A stretch of DNA of 64,000 nucleotides from a virus (IMGVR_UViG_3300049855_000345:1-64000); one strand, 5' to 3'. Counted from the first letter of the stretch, positions 1-8,736 are shown. Numbers and translations: made by a program. The notes: a model not told the origin generated them from the sequence alone.

Positions 1-308
1 TCTGACCCTTCGGTAAGAACTACGGTAGACGCCACAGACGGCGGAAGGCCGTCTACAGAGTAACCTACGTCCATTTTGTAGGTGCCATACAAAATCTTAA
101 CGGCGCTCGGCCAAGGATGCGGGTGGAAAAACGGCTTCTCACAAGGATGGATTACATGCAGGTAAATACGGTAATCCTTATTGTAGGGAAGCCACAAACG
201 CTCGACACGAGGCGTGTCGTACAAGACGTCAAGAGTATTCCACTGAAGGCTGGCATCAAAAAGCATCCCGCGCAAATCGTATAGAGCTTGATGTAGTATA
301 TCGAGCAT
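1..308 (-). CDS. Partial conserved phage protein, possibly cupin-like
   Basis: The reading frame starts at the ATG complementary to 306-308 and runs off the left edge, so about 102 N-terminal residues are visible and the C-terminus is missing. The stretch FFHPHPWPSAVKILYGTYKM, with its HxH and a following glycine, resembles a cupin (double-stranded beta-helix) motif, but this is only pattern similarity. It is the last visible gene of the leftward block. Function unknown. Confidence 0.6.
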   Translation of the reverse strand, partial: MLDILHQALYDLRGMLFDASLQWNTLDVLYDTPRVERLWLPYNKDYRIYLHVIHPCEKPFFHPHPWPSAVKILYGTYKMDVGYSVDGLPPSVASTVVLTEGS

Positions 309-316
309 CAGATACC

Positions 317-646
317 TCAGAAATTAAGCCTTGCGTTATCCATGCGTTCTCGAAAAGATTCCAGGGACTGTTCCAGGTCTTCAATCTTTCTGGATAACAG
401 ACGAATACACATATCGGTGGAATTGTCTTCATGTGCGTGAAGAATTCCACAGCGGTCGCATCTACGACGCCTATGCTCTAAATTCCACTCTTCTTGTTTC
501 AGGTGGTCGTCTTTCGTGATACTGCAGTTGGCACAAACACGAATGCACCTATTAGAACCACGCTCGTAGTCATAATAAGATCTATCACTGAACGAGACCA
601 CAGTCAGCAACGTCCATTTGTGTTTCTTGCATTTACTAGTCGTCAT
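317..646 (-). CDS. Hypothetical zinc-ribbon protein with C-terminal coiled coil
   Basis: Predicted 109-residue protein with two CxxC pairs (CANC near residue 38, CDRC near residue 63), consistent with a small zinc ribbon. The last third (RLLSRKIEDLEQSLESFRER) is charged and heptad-like and may form a short coiled coil. Its start overlaps the end of the upstream gene at 636-809, so the two are probably translationally coupled. No specific function is recognised. Confidence 0.6.
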   Translation of the reverse strand: MTTSKCKKHKWTLLTVVSFSDRSYYDYERGSNRCIRVCANCSITKDDHLKQEEWNLEHRRRRCDRCGILHAHEDNSTDMCIRLLSRKIEDLEQSLESFRERMDNARLNF

Positions 647-809
647 TTAGTCCTTCTTTTCGTTTTATGTATGAAGGTTTAGCGCTGCTAGCTATGCAGT
701 TAGAACGAAACACCAACCAGCATTTCAAACACCCTTTAGGATGTAGCTTGGTTCTCAGGGGAGAACGGAGTCCTTTATACCTGGGATGCTCTTTACAAAT
801 TATTTTCAT
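636..809 (-). CDS. Small Cys/His-containing protein, 57 aa
   Basis: Short reading frame from the ATG at 807-809 to TAG at 636-638. The product begins MKIICKEHPRYKGLRSPLR and has a later CLKC pair. The early Cys-His followed by CxxC suggests a small zinc-binding protein, a type common in large phages. It overlaps the start of the next gene by 11 nt. The Shine-Dalgarno-like AGGAC is rather far upstream, which lowers certainty. Confidence 0.55.
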   Translation of the reverse strand: MKIICKEHPRYKGLRSPLRTKLHPKGCLKCWLVFRSNCIASSAKPSYIKRKEGLNDD

Positions 810-821
810 AATATTAAAGTC

Positions 822-2507
822 CTAGACCGGTACTATACTAGTCAGGTCAATTCCACGTTGCTTCAATACTTCTTCAGCCAACCGCTTGACACCATCCAAC
901 GCAACATCAGATAGCTTCTCGATCAACTCCTGTTCTGGGTTTATTACTCCCTGAAGCTGGCCTTTTTTGATGCCTAGAACATCAGAAATGATCGGGTCTG
1001 AACCTTCGTCTGATACCAAATAGTACGCAATTACGGGTGTTTCTTGTCCGTCACGATCTAGGCGGGCTTCGCACTGTTCATGTACGCCAGCAGACCAATC
1101 CAGCTCGGCAAATACTACCGTATTGCATACAAACTGTAATCCATCCAGACCTGCGCCTGCCCGCAGGCTCATGATCAAGACCTTGGAATCGCCTTCACAA
1201 AATGCTTTCTTCGCTGCTTCTTTCTGTGTCGGGGACTCTTTGCCAGTATATTTCACCGGGTTGTAGTCCTTTAGGCGGTCCATCAGAATGTCCTGGACCA
1301 TATGGTGCCAGGTGTAGACTACGACCTTCTCGCCGCTCTCCGCTACCATTTTGACGAACTCGGCCACGTATGGTGCCTTGGCTATTCCGGTGGCCTGTCT
1401 TAAACGCCAGTCAAGGTCACCGCTGGCTCTCATACGTTCGAACCGGTCACCCTGTTTACTTAGAATGAACTTTGCTAGTTCCGTAACAGAGTTACGTACT
1501 GATTCCAGTGCTTTGGAATCACAATCGACGTAATGCTCTACCCTAGACATCGGCGGCAACTCCCGGCCAACATCTTTTCGAGTACGACGGAGCATGATAC
1601 CATTTTCCCTGAGATAGGTACCGAAGGCCTTCGGGTCAGAAATTCTAGCCTTATCTGGGTCAAAATAACCAGAACACCATTCTTTCAGAAACTCTGACCT
1701 GGAACCAAGCACATCGGGACGTAGGATGTTGATTACATTATGGAACTCTCCGCCATAATTGTAAATTGGGGTACCTGACAACCCTAGGCGGTACTCACAT
1801 TGCTCTGCTATCTTAAGAGCGCCGCCGTATTTAGCGGAACCGTCTTTACGAAGCTCCTGAACCTCATCAAAAATGATGGACTTCACTTTCCCGGCGAGGG
1901 TATTAGCCCAGCCGGAAAGTTTACTATAGCTCAGGATGTAAACGTCAAACTCTTTGTCTTTTGGGAAGTCTGGAGTTCCCTTTTTAGCTACATGGACGCG
2001 AAGATTTGGAGCAAAACGACCGATCTCGCGCTGCCACTGGGTAGGTAGGTGAGTTAGGGTCACTATTGCTACTGGGAGGGTGGCAGGTTCCGTTAAAGTA
2101 CAAATAGCACTGCAAGTTTTTCCTAGCCCCATGGTATCGGCCAGAAGGAGCCCCTTCATCTTCAGCGCCAGGTCAGCGGCTACTTTCTGATAATCACGGG
2201 CGGGTACCGCAAGTTCGAAATGACGCTGTGTGCCGGAGTTCAACACTGTGGCGAAATATTCGTTCCTCTCGTCGTAAGAAAAAGCCCTGGCTTCTAGGCG
2301 AACTTTATCATCACCAGATACTACCAGCGGATAACGCTCCATGAACCAAAGAAGATCACGACAGATCTCCTCGGTATCATTCAGGCGAACGGAACCCGAG
2401 GTAGTCTTCAGTCTGGAAAATAGACGACGGAGCCGCATCATTACATGTGGCTCGGCCTCAATTATCCAATGCTGGTCTTGGTATGCTAGTTTGCCGTAAG
2501 TGCGCAT
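822..2507 (-). CDS. SNF2-family DNA-dependent ATPase/helicase
   Basis: A 561-residue superfamily 2 ATPase. Walker A is DTMGLGKT at about 124-131, the typical SNF2 form. The Walker B box reads DEVQ, followed by the LSGTP motif III, and motif VI is CEARLDRDGQE near residue 490. This family translocates on dsDNA and remodels protein-DNA complexes; phage members probably act in replication, recombination or transcription. AAGGGAAG precedes the ATG. The 39 bp between this gene and the divergent gene at 2547 must hold promoters for one or both. Confidence 0.9.
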   Translation of the reverse strand: MRTYGKLAYQDQHWIIEAEPHVMMRLRRLFSRLKTTSGSVRLNDTEEICRDLLWFMERYPLVVSGDDKVRLEARAFSYDERNEYFATVLNSGTQRHFELAVPARDYQKVAADLALKMKGLLLADTMGLGKTCSAICTLTEPATLPVAIVTLTHLPTQWQREIGRFAPNLRVHVAKKGTPDFPKDKEFDVYILSYSKLSGWANTLAGKVKSIIFDEVQELRKDGSAKYGGALKIAEQCEYRLGLSGTPIYNYGGEFHNVINILRPDVLGSRSEFLKEWCSGYFDPDKARISDPKAFGTYLRENGIMLRRTRKDVGRELPPMSRVEHYVDCDSKALESVRNSVTELAKFILSKQGDRFERMRASGDLDWRLRQATGIAKAPYVAEFVKMVAESGEKVVVYTWHHMVQDILMDRLKDYNPVKYTGKESPTQKEAAKKAFCEGDSKVLIMSLRAGAGLDGLQFVCNTVVFAELDWSAGVHEQCEARLDRDGQETPVIAYYLVSDEGSDPIISDVLGIKKGQLQGVINPEQELIEKLSDVALDGVKRLAEEVLKQRGIDLTSIVPV

Positions 2508-2546
2508 TAACTTCCCTTCAAACCCTAACTATGCTACTGTTACAAC

Positions 2547-2975
2547 ATGAGTTATGATTTTGGACTAACAAACAATAAAGCAAGAGTTGAAGCGGCAGCT
2601 GCGTGGCGGGAGGCTGCTATCAATGACGGGTGGGAAGTTGAACCTCTATACCCTAAACATGAGGAAATTTCTAGCGCATGCCGTCTAACAAAAGACGGTT
2701 TCGTAGCTCAAATTCTAACTCGTGAGTTTTCAGGCACGGAAGCTAGAGCTTATCGGTACCAAGCCGAAGTTCATGTCTGGGGAAGTGATCGTTTAGTAGT
2801 AGATGTCCCCTACAACTATCCGGGCTTTGAAGCTATTCAAAAACTGCAGTATAGGTGCAATTATTGCAAAACAGAAAACGTTCCAACGCAGCGAGTCAAC
2901 TTTGCAGGTAGGTGCTGTGAAGCCTGCCTTCCGGCACAACGCAAACGAACAGAATTCCCTGGTTGGTGTGACTAA
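2547..2975 (+). CDS. Hypothetical protein with C-terminal zinc ribbon
   Basis: A 142-residue protein, the only rightward gene within the left leftward block. The C-terminus has three cysteine pairs (CNYC, CCEAC and a final WCD) that probably bind zinc. The rest has no recognised motif. It runs convergently into the ATPase gene at 2972 with a 4-nt overlap of the coding ends. The isolated orientation suggests independent expression. Confidence 0.6.
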   Translation: MSYDFGLTNNKARVEAAAAWREAAINDGWEVEPLYPKHEEISSACRLTKDGFVAQILTREFSGTEARAYRYQAEVHVWGSDRLVVDVPYNYPGFEAIQKLQYRCNYCKTENVPTQRVNFAGRCCEACLPAQRKRTEFPGWCD

Positions 2976-3484
2976 ACCAGACCCAGATACTTCAATATCT
3001 GCTGAGGCGCTGTCCTATCGCCTGGAACGATAAGGTCAATCCGATGTTCGATAGCCTGGAACATTCTGGCTCCGATTTCGTCGGCCTCTTCCTCAGACTG
3101 TGTTCTGCCGTAGGTCATATAAGGTTTTACCCTTTTCACCCAGACATTGATGTTGGTGTAACTATCAAACAGCCTCTTGATGTGCTCTACGTACTCTGGA
3201 GAATCGTATACTCCACGAACGTAAAAAGCACTCTTCAAAAGAGGCGAGTCAGTAATGATGTAATCGACCTGACCCAACAAGCGGCGCTGCCTGCGATCCT
3301 GCTCGGCCAGGAGATACATTTCATTCTGCATCGTGCCGAAGTCGCCATCATAGGTAAGTTCTTTTGCAAACTCTTCCACGACCTCGACCTTCAAACCAAG
3401 GTGCTTCATTTCAAAGAATAGACCGGCTTTAGTCGTGGATTTTCCGGCTCCTGGTCCCGCGTGTAGGTTGATAACTTTAGTCAT
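2972..3484 (-). CDS. P-loop ATPase/kinase of the NadR/Ttd14-like type
   Basis: A 170-residue protein starting MTKVINLHAGPGAGKSTT; GPGAGKST is a P-loop at residues 9-16. Downstream, VDYIITDSPL is a Walker B-like strand with aspartate. The pattern matches small AAA/NadR-like kinases often annotated in phages as AAA-domain proteins. The substrate is not evident: a nucleoside or nucleotide derivative is possible, and a polynucleotide kinase role cannot be excluded but is not supported by specific motifs. It overlaps the upstream gene by 8 nt. Confidence 0.75.
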   Translation of the reverse strand: MTKVINLHAGPGAGKSTTKAGLFFEMKHLGLKVEVVEEFAKELTYDGDFGTMQNEMYLLAEQDRRQRRLLGQVDYIITDSPLLKSAFYVRGVYDSPEYVEHIKRLFDSYTNINVWVKRVKPYMTYGRTQSEEEADEIGARMFQAIEHRIDLIVPGDRTAPQQILKYLGLV

Positions 3485-3860
3485 TTTTCTGCGCTAGGCG
3501 GTCTGTCAGATCCGAACAGAAGTCAGGATTCATCCAGGACTCTGACCCTCTGCCGTCTTCAGTATAATACCCAAGCATGCCTATAATCATATTCTGAACT
3601 AAAGCATCTGGATCGAAATCCATATCTTTTCCGCACATCGTAGATGCTCTAACAGCATAACGAGCAGCTTCAGCAATTTTGGACTCCAAAACTTTTCTCT
3701 CCGGGGATTTTGTTCCAGTCAGTAACGTCATTGGAGGAGGGCCGGTAAATCCGTCAGAATCTTTAGAATAGATCCAATGATCTTCGGGTAGCGGCAAACT
3801 ACCTGTGTAAAACGCGCTACCGTCAGGTAATACAAAAACACCATCATCAATCTTACTCAT
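3477..3860 (-). CDS. Hypothetical protein, 127 aa
   Basis: I chose the ATG at 3858-3860 (MSKIDDGVFVLPDG) because GAGGTGATT lies just upstream; an in-frame GTG two codons earlier is less likely. The N-terminal half has a PLPEDHWIY stretch and a proline-rich GPPPMTLLTG, and the C-terminal half is helical and acidic. No domain recognised. It overlaps the downstream P-loop ATPase gene. Confidence 0.6.
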   Translation of the reverse strand: MSKIDDGVFVLPDGSAFYTGSLPLPEDHWIYSKDSDGFTGPPPMTLLTGTKSPERKVLESKIAEAARYAVRASTMCGKDMDFDPDALVQNMIIGMLGYYTEDGRGSESWMNPDFCSDLTDRLAQKND

Positions 3861-3867
3861 AATCACC

Positions 3868-4212
3868 TCACATATTCCTTAGACAGTAAACAAAAATTGG
3901 TTTTCCATTTAGGGACTTTGGCAGATCACATAGCCTAGCTTTGGTGACCACAACCAAAAGCTCATTAATGTCTGGGTGGTCCATGTAACGCCTGACCTGA
4001 CTTGCCAGCTGGTTGGCGCTACCGTCCAGTTTGACCTCAATGCCTCGACCACCGGTTAAAAGGAAATCTACCCGGTCTCGCGGAGACAAGGTGTATTCTC
4101 GGGAGAACTCTAAGGAGTTTGTGGTCAACGCCTTCGCGATGCCTTCCTGAAGTTCTTTCTCAGTATTGAAACTGAAGCGGTAAGAGGCTAAAATCTTCTG
4201 GACGTCAAACAC
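3868..4212 (-). CDS. PD-(D/E)XK-fold nuclease
   Basis: A 114-residue protein with the classic restriction-endonuclease-like core: an N-terminal glutamate-containing helix (EKELQEGIAKAL), then RVDFLL with D49, then GIEVKLDGS with E59 and K61, and Q68 on the following helix. This D...ExK...Q signature indicates a metal-dependent nuclease. Small phage members can act as Holliday-junction or end-processing nucleases, but the exact role is not shown. The start codon abuts the stop of the upstream gene. Confidence 0.75.
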   Translation of the reverse strand: MFDVQKILASYRFSFNTEKELQEGIAKALTTNSLEFSREYTLSPRDRVDFLLTGGRGIEVKLDGSANQLASQVRRYMDHPDINELLVVVTKARLCDLPKSLNGKPIFVYCLRNM

Positions 4213-4436
4213 TACTCACATTTTACCTGAGTTGCCTGATTTCCTGGGAACATATCAATCCAGGACTGTGTGTTTGTAAGAACTTTAGCGTCAGTAATAG
4301 CGGCTTCCACCTCGAAACGCTCTGCCTTTACGCCATAGGCAAGCTCATTAGCCAAATAATCAGAGTACTTTGCGGCGTCCTCAAATCGACCATTAAGTAG
4401 AGAAACAAGTAGATTACGAAGATTACGATCAAGCAT
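4212..4436 (-). CDS. Hypothetical small protein, 74 aa
   Basis: The start at 4434-4436 (MLDRNLRNLL) is supported by AAAAGGAGA eight bases upstream; a TTG further upstream would place that site inside the gene. The protein looks mostly helical and has no cysteine pairs or catalytic motif. It overlaps the end of the 4429-4695 gene by 8 nt, indicating coupled translation. Confidence 0.6.
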   Translation of the reverse strand: MLDRNLRNLLVSLLNGRFEDAAKYSDYLANELAYGVKAERFEVEAAITDAKVLTNTQSWIDMFPGNQATQVKCE

Positions 4437-4695
4437 GGCTAGTCTCCTTTTCAATAATTGCTACAATTTCGTCACGAGTCTTGGGATTCCAGTTTAGGAT
4501 GGCTCCTGTCTCTAAGTCAATCTGGAAACTGACGTGAGGCCTATCTTCATGGTTGTAGGTGAGCACACCCTTTTCCATGAAAGTCTCAGCCCACTCATCG
4601 ACTTCGCAAACAACATTTCCATTGGAATCGCTAATAGTTCCCACATACTCGTAGGGCATGGTTACATTTAGCACAGTTCCGTACTTAGCTGACAT
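4429..4695 (-). CDS. Hypothetical small protein, 88 aa
   Basis: The open frame extends upstream to 4827, but the ATG at 4693-4695 (MSAKYGTVLNVTMP) is the likely start because it follows the stop of the deoxyribosyltransferase-like gene at 4697. The sequence suggests a small beta-rich domain with a lysine- and glutamate-rich C-terminal helix. No family recognised. Confidence 0.6.
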   Translation of the reverse strand: MSAKYGTVLNVTMPYEYVGTISDSNGNVVCEVDEWAETFMEKGVLTYNHEDRPHVSFQIDLETGAILNWNPKTRDEIVAIIEKETSHA

Positions 4696-4696
4696 A

Positions 4697-5200
4697 TTAC
4701 TTCTCGATTGGCATTTTGTTTGCGGCAGCTTCGCATGTTTGCGCCAGGTTATCGTAGATAGGAATACCAGGCATTTTGGTGGATAGTGTATAGCGCAGAT
4801 AGCGTTCGTTGGTGAAACCAGGTTCAATACCTACCACCATAGTACAGCGGCCAACACTCTGCAGAGCGGCGTGCTCCCCTAGCTCAAATCGCGTAGTCTG
4901 CGCGTAGGCTCGGCCTGGAACAGAGAACTCCTCTTTAGCCAGCCAGAATAGTACGACACCTTCTGTGGCAGCACGTTCTAGGTAGTAGTGCTCCCAAGCA
5001 TACTGCTGTGTGAGTTCCTCTAGTGTAAGCTTTTGCATTTCAAGCCGACGAGGACTCGCAATGTCAAAAACCGCCGAAGAATAACCAAGGTTATCGATCG
5101 CACGAGCTTGCCAGTCCGGTGCGCCCTGGATAGGGCCAGCCAAAAAGATGACACGATTCTTAGGAACGGTCAAAACCGGAGGACGGTAAACGGTAAGCAT
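4697..5200 (-). CDS. Nucleoside 2-deoxyribosyltransferase-like protein
   Basis: The N-terminal half contains NRVIFLAGPIQGAPDWQ, the glycine-rich start of the nucleoside 2-deoxyribosyltransferase fold (the tr2 type), and later TTRFELGEHA, the position of the catalytic-site helix. The 167-residue length fits a single domain. Such enzymes swap bases on deoxyribosides or hydrolyse modified nucleotides; in phages they may serve nucleotide salvage or base modification. The start ATG overlaps the stop of the 5200-5379 gene as TAATG. Two other proteins of related fold are suspected at 15008 and 18081. Confidence 0.75.
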   Translation of the reverse strand: MLTVYRPPVLTVPKNRVIFLAGPIQGAPDWQARAIDNLGYSSAVFDIASPRRLEMQKLTLEELTQQYAWEHYYLERAATEGVVLFWLAKEEFSVPGRAYAQTTRFELGEHAALQSVGRCTMVVGIEPGFTNERYLRYTLSTKMPGIPIYDNLAQTCEAAANKMPIEK

Positions 5201-5379
5201 TAATAGTCTTTCCTGTACGTAGCGACCAAAATCTCCATGGCGAGTTGACGAGCTTCTCGTAGACTCAGTTCCAGGTCTTCTCCACAGACTGTAACAGCAA
5301 TTACATTTTCTGTGGGCTGATGATCATTGATGAAATGGTTTCCGTGACCAAAACTGCATTCACAAAGAGGACAACTCAT
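5200..5379 (-). CDS. Small Cys-rich protein, 59 aa
   Basis: Short frame starting MSCPLCECSFGHGNHFI. The CPLCEC and nearby histidines suggest a zinc site at the N-terminus; the rest is acidic and helical. It fits the gap exactly, with an ATGA overlap with the upstream gene at 5376 and a TAATG overlap with the downstream gene, which strongly supports it as a real gene. Function unknown. Confidence 0.65.
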   Translation of the reverse strand: MSCPLCECSFGHGNHFINDHQPTENVIAVTVCGEDLELSLREARQLAMEILVATYRKDY

Positions 5380-5747
5380 AGCCCTAACTCCTTATTCCTC
5401 TTCGCTAGCCTCTCATCAAGAATCGCGTAGATCGCATCCGGCTTCTCCGCCCAGCGTTTGTATTCTTCCCAGGTCATCCCTAAGTACTCATGAAGTTCAA
5501 GCTTAGAGTTACCGTCGTGCCACTTATCCACGGCGTCATCCATGACTTCCTGGATATCCTTCCAGGCATAATCTCCGCGAGCAAGGCGGTCGATCAGTGA
5601 GGTCTGGTGCCGTTTCTCAAACCAGCCGCGGACGCATACAGCAGGCCAAACAATAGAAGCTAGCAGCAAAGATATAAGGATATAAAAAAGGCCCTTGACT
5701 ATAAGCACAACTTTATCCGCCAGGCTCGATTCATATTCGTTGTACAT
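5376..5747 (-). CDS. Single-pass membrane protein, conserved phage type
   Basis: A 123-residue protein with one hydrophobic segment at about residues 12-38, followed by a cytoplasmic-looking domain containing HEYLGMTWEEYKRWAE. That tail motif recurs in unknown phage proteins. The neighbouring genes at 5749 and 5967 form one overlapping cluster. No enzymatic motif is visible. Confidence 0.65.
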   Translation of the reverse strand: MYNEYESSLADKVVLIVKGLFYILISLLLASIVWPAVCVRGWFEKRHQTSLIDRLARGDYAWKDIQEVMDDAVDKWHDGNSKLELHEYLGMTWEEYKRWAEKPDAIYAILDERLAKRNKELGL

Positions 5748-5748
5748 C

Positions 5749-5985
5749 CTAGTACTCCCTATGTATCTTTTTAGATAGTTTCTTAGTGACTGACCAGACT
5801 AGTCGAATGACGCCGCCTAATACATAGCACACTAAAAGTAAAGCCGAGAACCCCGAAGTTCCTGTGTGGTATACCTCGGCACATACCACAAGAGTTAGGA
5901 CCACCAAAGAAGCCCAGTACATAAACCAAAACATCAACTGTTGGGCTGTTTCGAACTCTTCCGAAGTTAGGTTGTCTCTGGACAT
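5749..5985 (-). CDS. Small membrane protein with two transmembrane segments
   Basis: A 78-residue protein with hydrophobic stretches at about residues 18-38 and 45-66 and a lysine-rich C-terminus, predicted as a two-pass inner-membrane protein. It overlaps the upstream gene end by 19 nt. It lacks the polar pattern of a classical holin, so no lysis role is assigned. Confidence 0.6.
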   Translation of the reverse strand: MSRDNLTSEEFETAQQLMFWFMYWASLVVLTLVVCAEVYHTGTSGFSALLLVCYVLGGVIRLVWSVTKKLSKKIHREY

Positions 5986-6593
5986 ACACTACTCTCCTCA
6001 GCCACCGGATTTTCCACAGCCATCATAGCTAGCTTAGCCGACACCGCTTCATCGATTGCATAATTAATACCATCAATGATTTTGTTCTGAAACATCTGGA
6101 TGTCGATTGGGTCTGGGGCGTTGTAACCGCCAGCGCTAACATAAGCAGCGATATGGCGAAGAGCCTCACAGGCTTCCTGTTCCCTTTGAACAATGGTATC
6201 CAGCCCTGCTTGATTACTCGAAACCTCTGGATCATCCTCGAAAAAATCCTTAGGGTCCCAGACCAAGCCATTCGTTTCGTAAGATTCCCACTCCTCGTCT
6301 GTCAGCGGCCGGAATTCTCCCTCCAGCCACTGATCATCCTCTCCCCAGTAATCTCTGTTAGATTTTAAATCTCCTTCCCAAAGAGAGATACCAACAGGAG
6401 CAGTGCCTAAATCAGAGCATAGCTCTTCCTGACTTACACAATCCAACCAGTAGGCGAGACTTGCACCTATCCAATCAATAAGAATTGATTTCCGACCATC
6501 TGAGGCCACTAGCGCCAGACAACCAGAGTTTTTCTTGTATTTCTGCGGGTTTCTGGATACAGAAGGCTGCAGAATTTGGAAAACATAACTCAT
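5967..6593 (-). CDS. Hypothetical protein, paralogue of the gene at 15806
   Basis: A 208-residue protein whose N-terminal part shares LVASDG, then DLGxxxAPxGISxWEG, with the 125-residue protein at 15806-16183, so the two are probable paralogues. The C-terminal half is extended here and looks helical. The shared block resembles a small beta-sheet domain of unknown role. Its stop abuts the membrane protein gene, and its start overlaps the recQ stop. Confidence 0.65.
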   Translation of the reverse strand: MSYVFQILQPSVSRNPQKYKKNSGCLALVASDGRKSILIDWIGASLAYWLDCVSQEELCSDLGTAPVGISLWEGDLKSNRDYWGEDDQWLEGEFRPLTDEEWESYETNGLVWDPKDFFEDDPEVSSNQAGLDTIVQREQEACEALRHIAAYVSAGGYNAPDPIDIQMFQNKIIDGINYAIDEAVSAKLAMMAVENPVAEESSVCPETT

Positions 6594-8212
6594 CAGAACT
6601 TCTCCTCGGTAGATGTCAAATACTTCGCCATGATGTTACGACGACTACCATCTTCCTGGAAGAATACAGTGGCTGTGGCGTCCCCAGAGATCCCTCCAGA
6701 TTGAACCTTCTCGACACGTCCAATACCAAACTTGGTATGACGAACGAACTGTCCAATTCGGAGTCCGCCCTCTTTGGCCTTCTGTGCCGCTGCGTTGGCT
6801 ACAGCAGGAGTAATGTTGGAACGCTTGGTGCAAATATCACAAATACCGCAGGACCGGTAATCGTCATTAGTGTCACCGAAATAGTGAAGGAAACCCAGCA
6901 TCCTACACTCCGTATCCTGGGTGTAGTTATACATAGCCTCGATCTTTTCTAGGTGATACTTCAAAGTATCTGAGTACGGTTTACGATACCCAGGGTCGCC
7001 CTTCGTGTAGCACTCGTAGGCTTTGTTGGCAGCCTTGAAGGTCATCAACTTACCTAGGATTTGTTTCAGAGTTTCCTCATCCAGGTGAGGGCAGCGATCA
7101 TGCAATTTCGGGAAGCTCTGAGGCTGGTCTGTTAGCAAATTGTAGACGGTGTCCAATTGAGACAGCTTAGGGTAGTTTTTATCAAAAAACCACTGCTGCT
7201 TGGCTTTATCTTCGTAATTCGTGTACAATACCGCTTTGCTAGGTAGACCGTCACGACCGGCACGGCCAATTTCCTGGTAGTAACCTTCTAAGGAACTAGG
7301 CATGCTTAGGTGTAGTACTGTACGGATATTTGCCTTATCGACACCCATGCCAAAAGCAATAGTGGCTACGATTATATCTAGCTCACCGCTCATGAATCTC
7401 GTCTGAACGTCAGCACGAACCTTAGGTGTCATCCCCGCATGGTACCCAGCGCACTTGTGACCCTTCTGCTTTAGAAGATCCGCAACCGACTCGGTCTGTT
7501 TTCGAGTAGAGGAGTAGACGATAGCAGGTTTCGTAGAAGGATTACCTAGGTAGTTCACTACAGCCTGCTCACGGCCCTTAACCGGCATAGTAACAATTGA
7601 AATACCGATATTGGTACGACGGAAACCGTGGACAAGCATCTCAGCAGCAGGCTTACCTAGCTGCTCCATAATATCCAGCTGAACCTTCGGGGTTGCCGTG
7701 GCGGTCAAAGCGATAACAGGCACGTTCTTAGGGATGCGATCTTTAATGAGACGATAGTCTGGTCGGAATTCCGCTCCCCATGTACTAATACAATGGGACT
7801 CGTCGACAGCAATAAGGTCAGGTGGGTGATTGTGTATATGATGCACAAACTCATCAACACCTAAACGTTCCGGAGCGATAAAAAGATACTGCAGTTCTCC
7901 GGATAACCACTTACTCAGAGCTTCGTTTGCCTCAGACTCTTTCAACCCAGAATGGATTCGAGCAGCATGAAGTCCGAGAGCATTGAGCTTTGAATACTGG
8001 TCGTCCATCAGCGCAATGAGGGGGCTTATTACTAGTGTCCTGCCTCTAAGAAGACCTGGAAGCTGGTAACATAGACTTTTTCCCCCGCCTGTTGGCATTA
8101 CAAGCAGAATATCTTGACCTTTAAAAGCAGTTTCACAGACCAATTTTTGAGGGCCTCGGAAATCCTGCAATTTGAAAATATTCTGTAATGTGTTCTGAAA
8201 TATGTCGGTCAT
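6593..8212 (-). CDS. recQ: RecQ-family DNA helicase with UvrD-like Tudor tail
   Basis: A 539-residue 3'-5' helicase. Walker A is MPTGGGKS at 39-46; the DESH box with following HCISTWGAEFRPDY, the ALTATA motif III, GIAFGMGVDKANIR and YYQEIGRAGRDG are all present. A RecQ zinc-binding region follows with CRMLGFLHYFGD and CGICDIC. The last ~55 residues, RIGQFVRHTKFGIGRVEKV then AxVFFQEDG, resemble the C-terminal Tudor-like domain of UvrD/PcrA rather than the usual HRDC domain. It probably acts at stalled forks or in recombination. The start overlaps the end of the HNH gene by 4 nt. Confidence 0.92.
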   Translation of the reverse strand: MTDIFQNTLQNIFKLQDFRGPQKLVCETAFKGQDILLVMPTGGGKSLCYQLPGLLRGRTLVISPLIALMDDQYSKLNALGLHAARIHSGLKESEANEALSKWLSGELQYLFIAPERLGVDEFVHHIHNHPPDLIAVDESHCISTWGAEFRPDYRLIKDRIPKNVPVIALTATATPKVQLDIMEQLGKPAAEMLVHGFRRTNIGISIVTMPVKGREQAVVNYLGNPSTKPAIVYSSTRKQTESVADLLKQKGHKCAGYHAGMTPKVRADVQTRFMSGELDIIVATIAFGMGVDKANIRTVLHLSMPSSLEGYYQEIGRAGRDGLPSKAVLYTNYEDKAKQQWFFDKNYPKLSQLDTVYNLLTDQPQSFPKLHDRCPHLDEETLKQILGKLMTFKAANKAYECYTKGDPGYRKPYSDTLKYHLEKIEAMYNYTQDTECRMLGFLHYFGDTNDDYRSCGICDICTKRSNITPAVANAAAQKAKEGGLRIGQFVRHTKFGIGRVEKVQSGGISGDATATVFFQEDGSRRNIMAKYLTSTEEKF

Positions 8213-8736
8213 TGTGCCTTGAAAAATTCTGGATCGACAGCGAGTTCTGCTTTGCGTCTAACTTCTACGGCTTCGTCCTGGGTGTCGAACATGCCAAGGT
8301 GCCTATTTTTGCCGTCGTACTTGATCATAGCATACCATTTCTTATGGCGCTTATGCCAGTACACGCCGCGCGTTGTTATTCCTGATTTTCTATTATTGTG
8401 ACCTTTATGGTTTCTGCCATTCTGCACGTACGTGCAAAACCTAAGATTACTACGTCTATTGTTTAGACCATCATTGTCTACGTGGTCGATAAGTAAGTCG
8501 CCAGTTCCCATTAGAAGCCTATGCATACCTACTTTATTCCTTTTACCAGTCGAGTCCCGTATATGAGTTTCTGCGTATACTCCATTTACTTTTCGGTGAG
8601 CGTGCCAGTTATGATCTTTAACAAGGTCAAAATCTGCGGTATCAATAATTGCAAAAAGCCTCTGCGACAGAGGGATGATCGTCGTACCGTCCTCACGGTG
8701 TACGGAGGCTAGCAGAGTTCTATTAAATTTCGTCAC
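8209..8736 (-). CDS. HNH endonuclease with AP2-like DNA-binding domain
   Basis: A 175-residue protein. An HNH core lies at about residues 71-105 (MHRLLMG, then IDHVDNDGLNNRRSNLR), and an AP2-like segment follows at about 122-160 (RGVYWHKRHKKWYAMI, HLGMFDTQDEA). This architecture is typical of free-standing homing endonucleases in phages. It sits between recQ and a small gene with short overlaps, so it is either a neutral insertion or co-transcribed. Confidence 0.88.
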   Translation of the reverse strand: MTKFNRTLLASVHREDGTTIIPLSQRLFAIIDTADFDLVKDHNWHAHRKVNGVYAETHIRDSTGKRNKVGMHRLLMGTGDLLIDHVDNDGLNNRRSNLRFCTYVQNGRNHKGHNNRKSGITTRGVYWHKRHKKWYAMIKYDGKNRHLGMFDTQDEAVEVRRKAELAVDPEFFKAQ

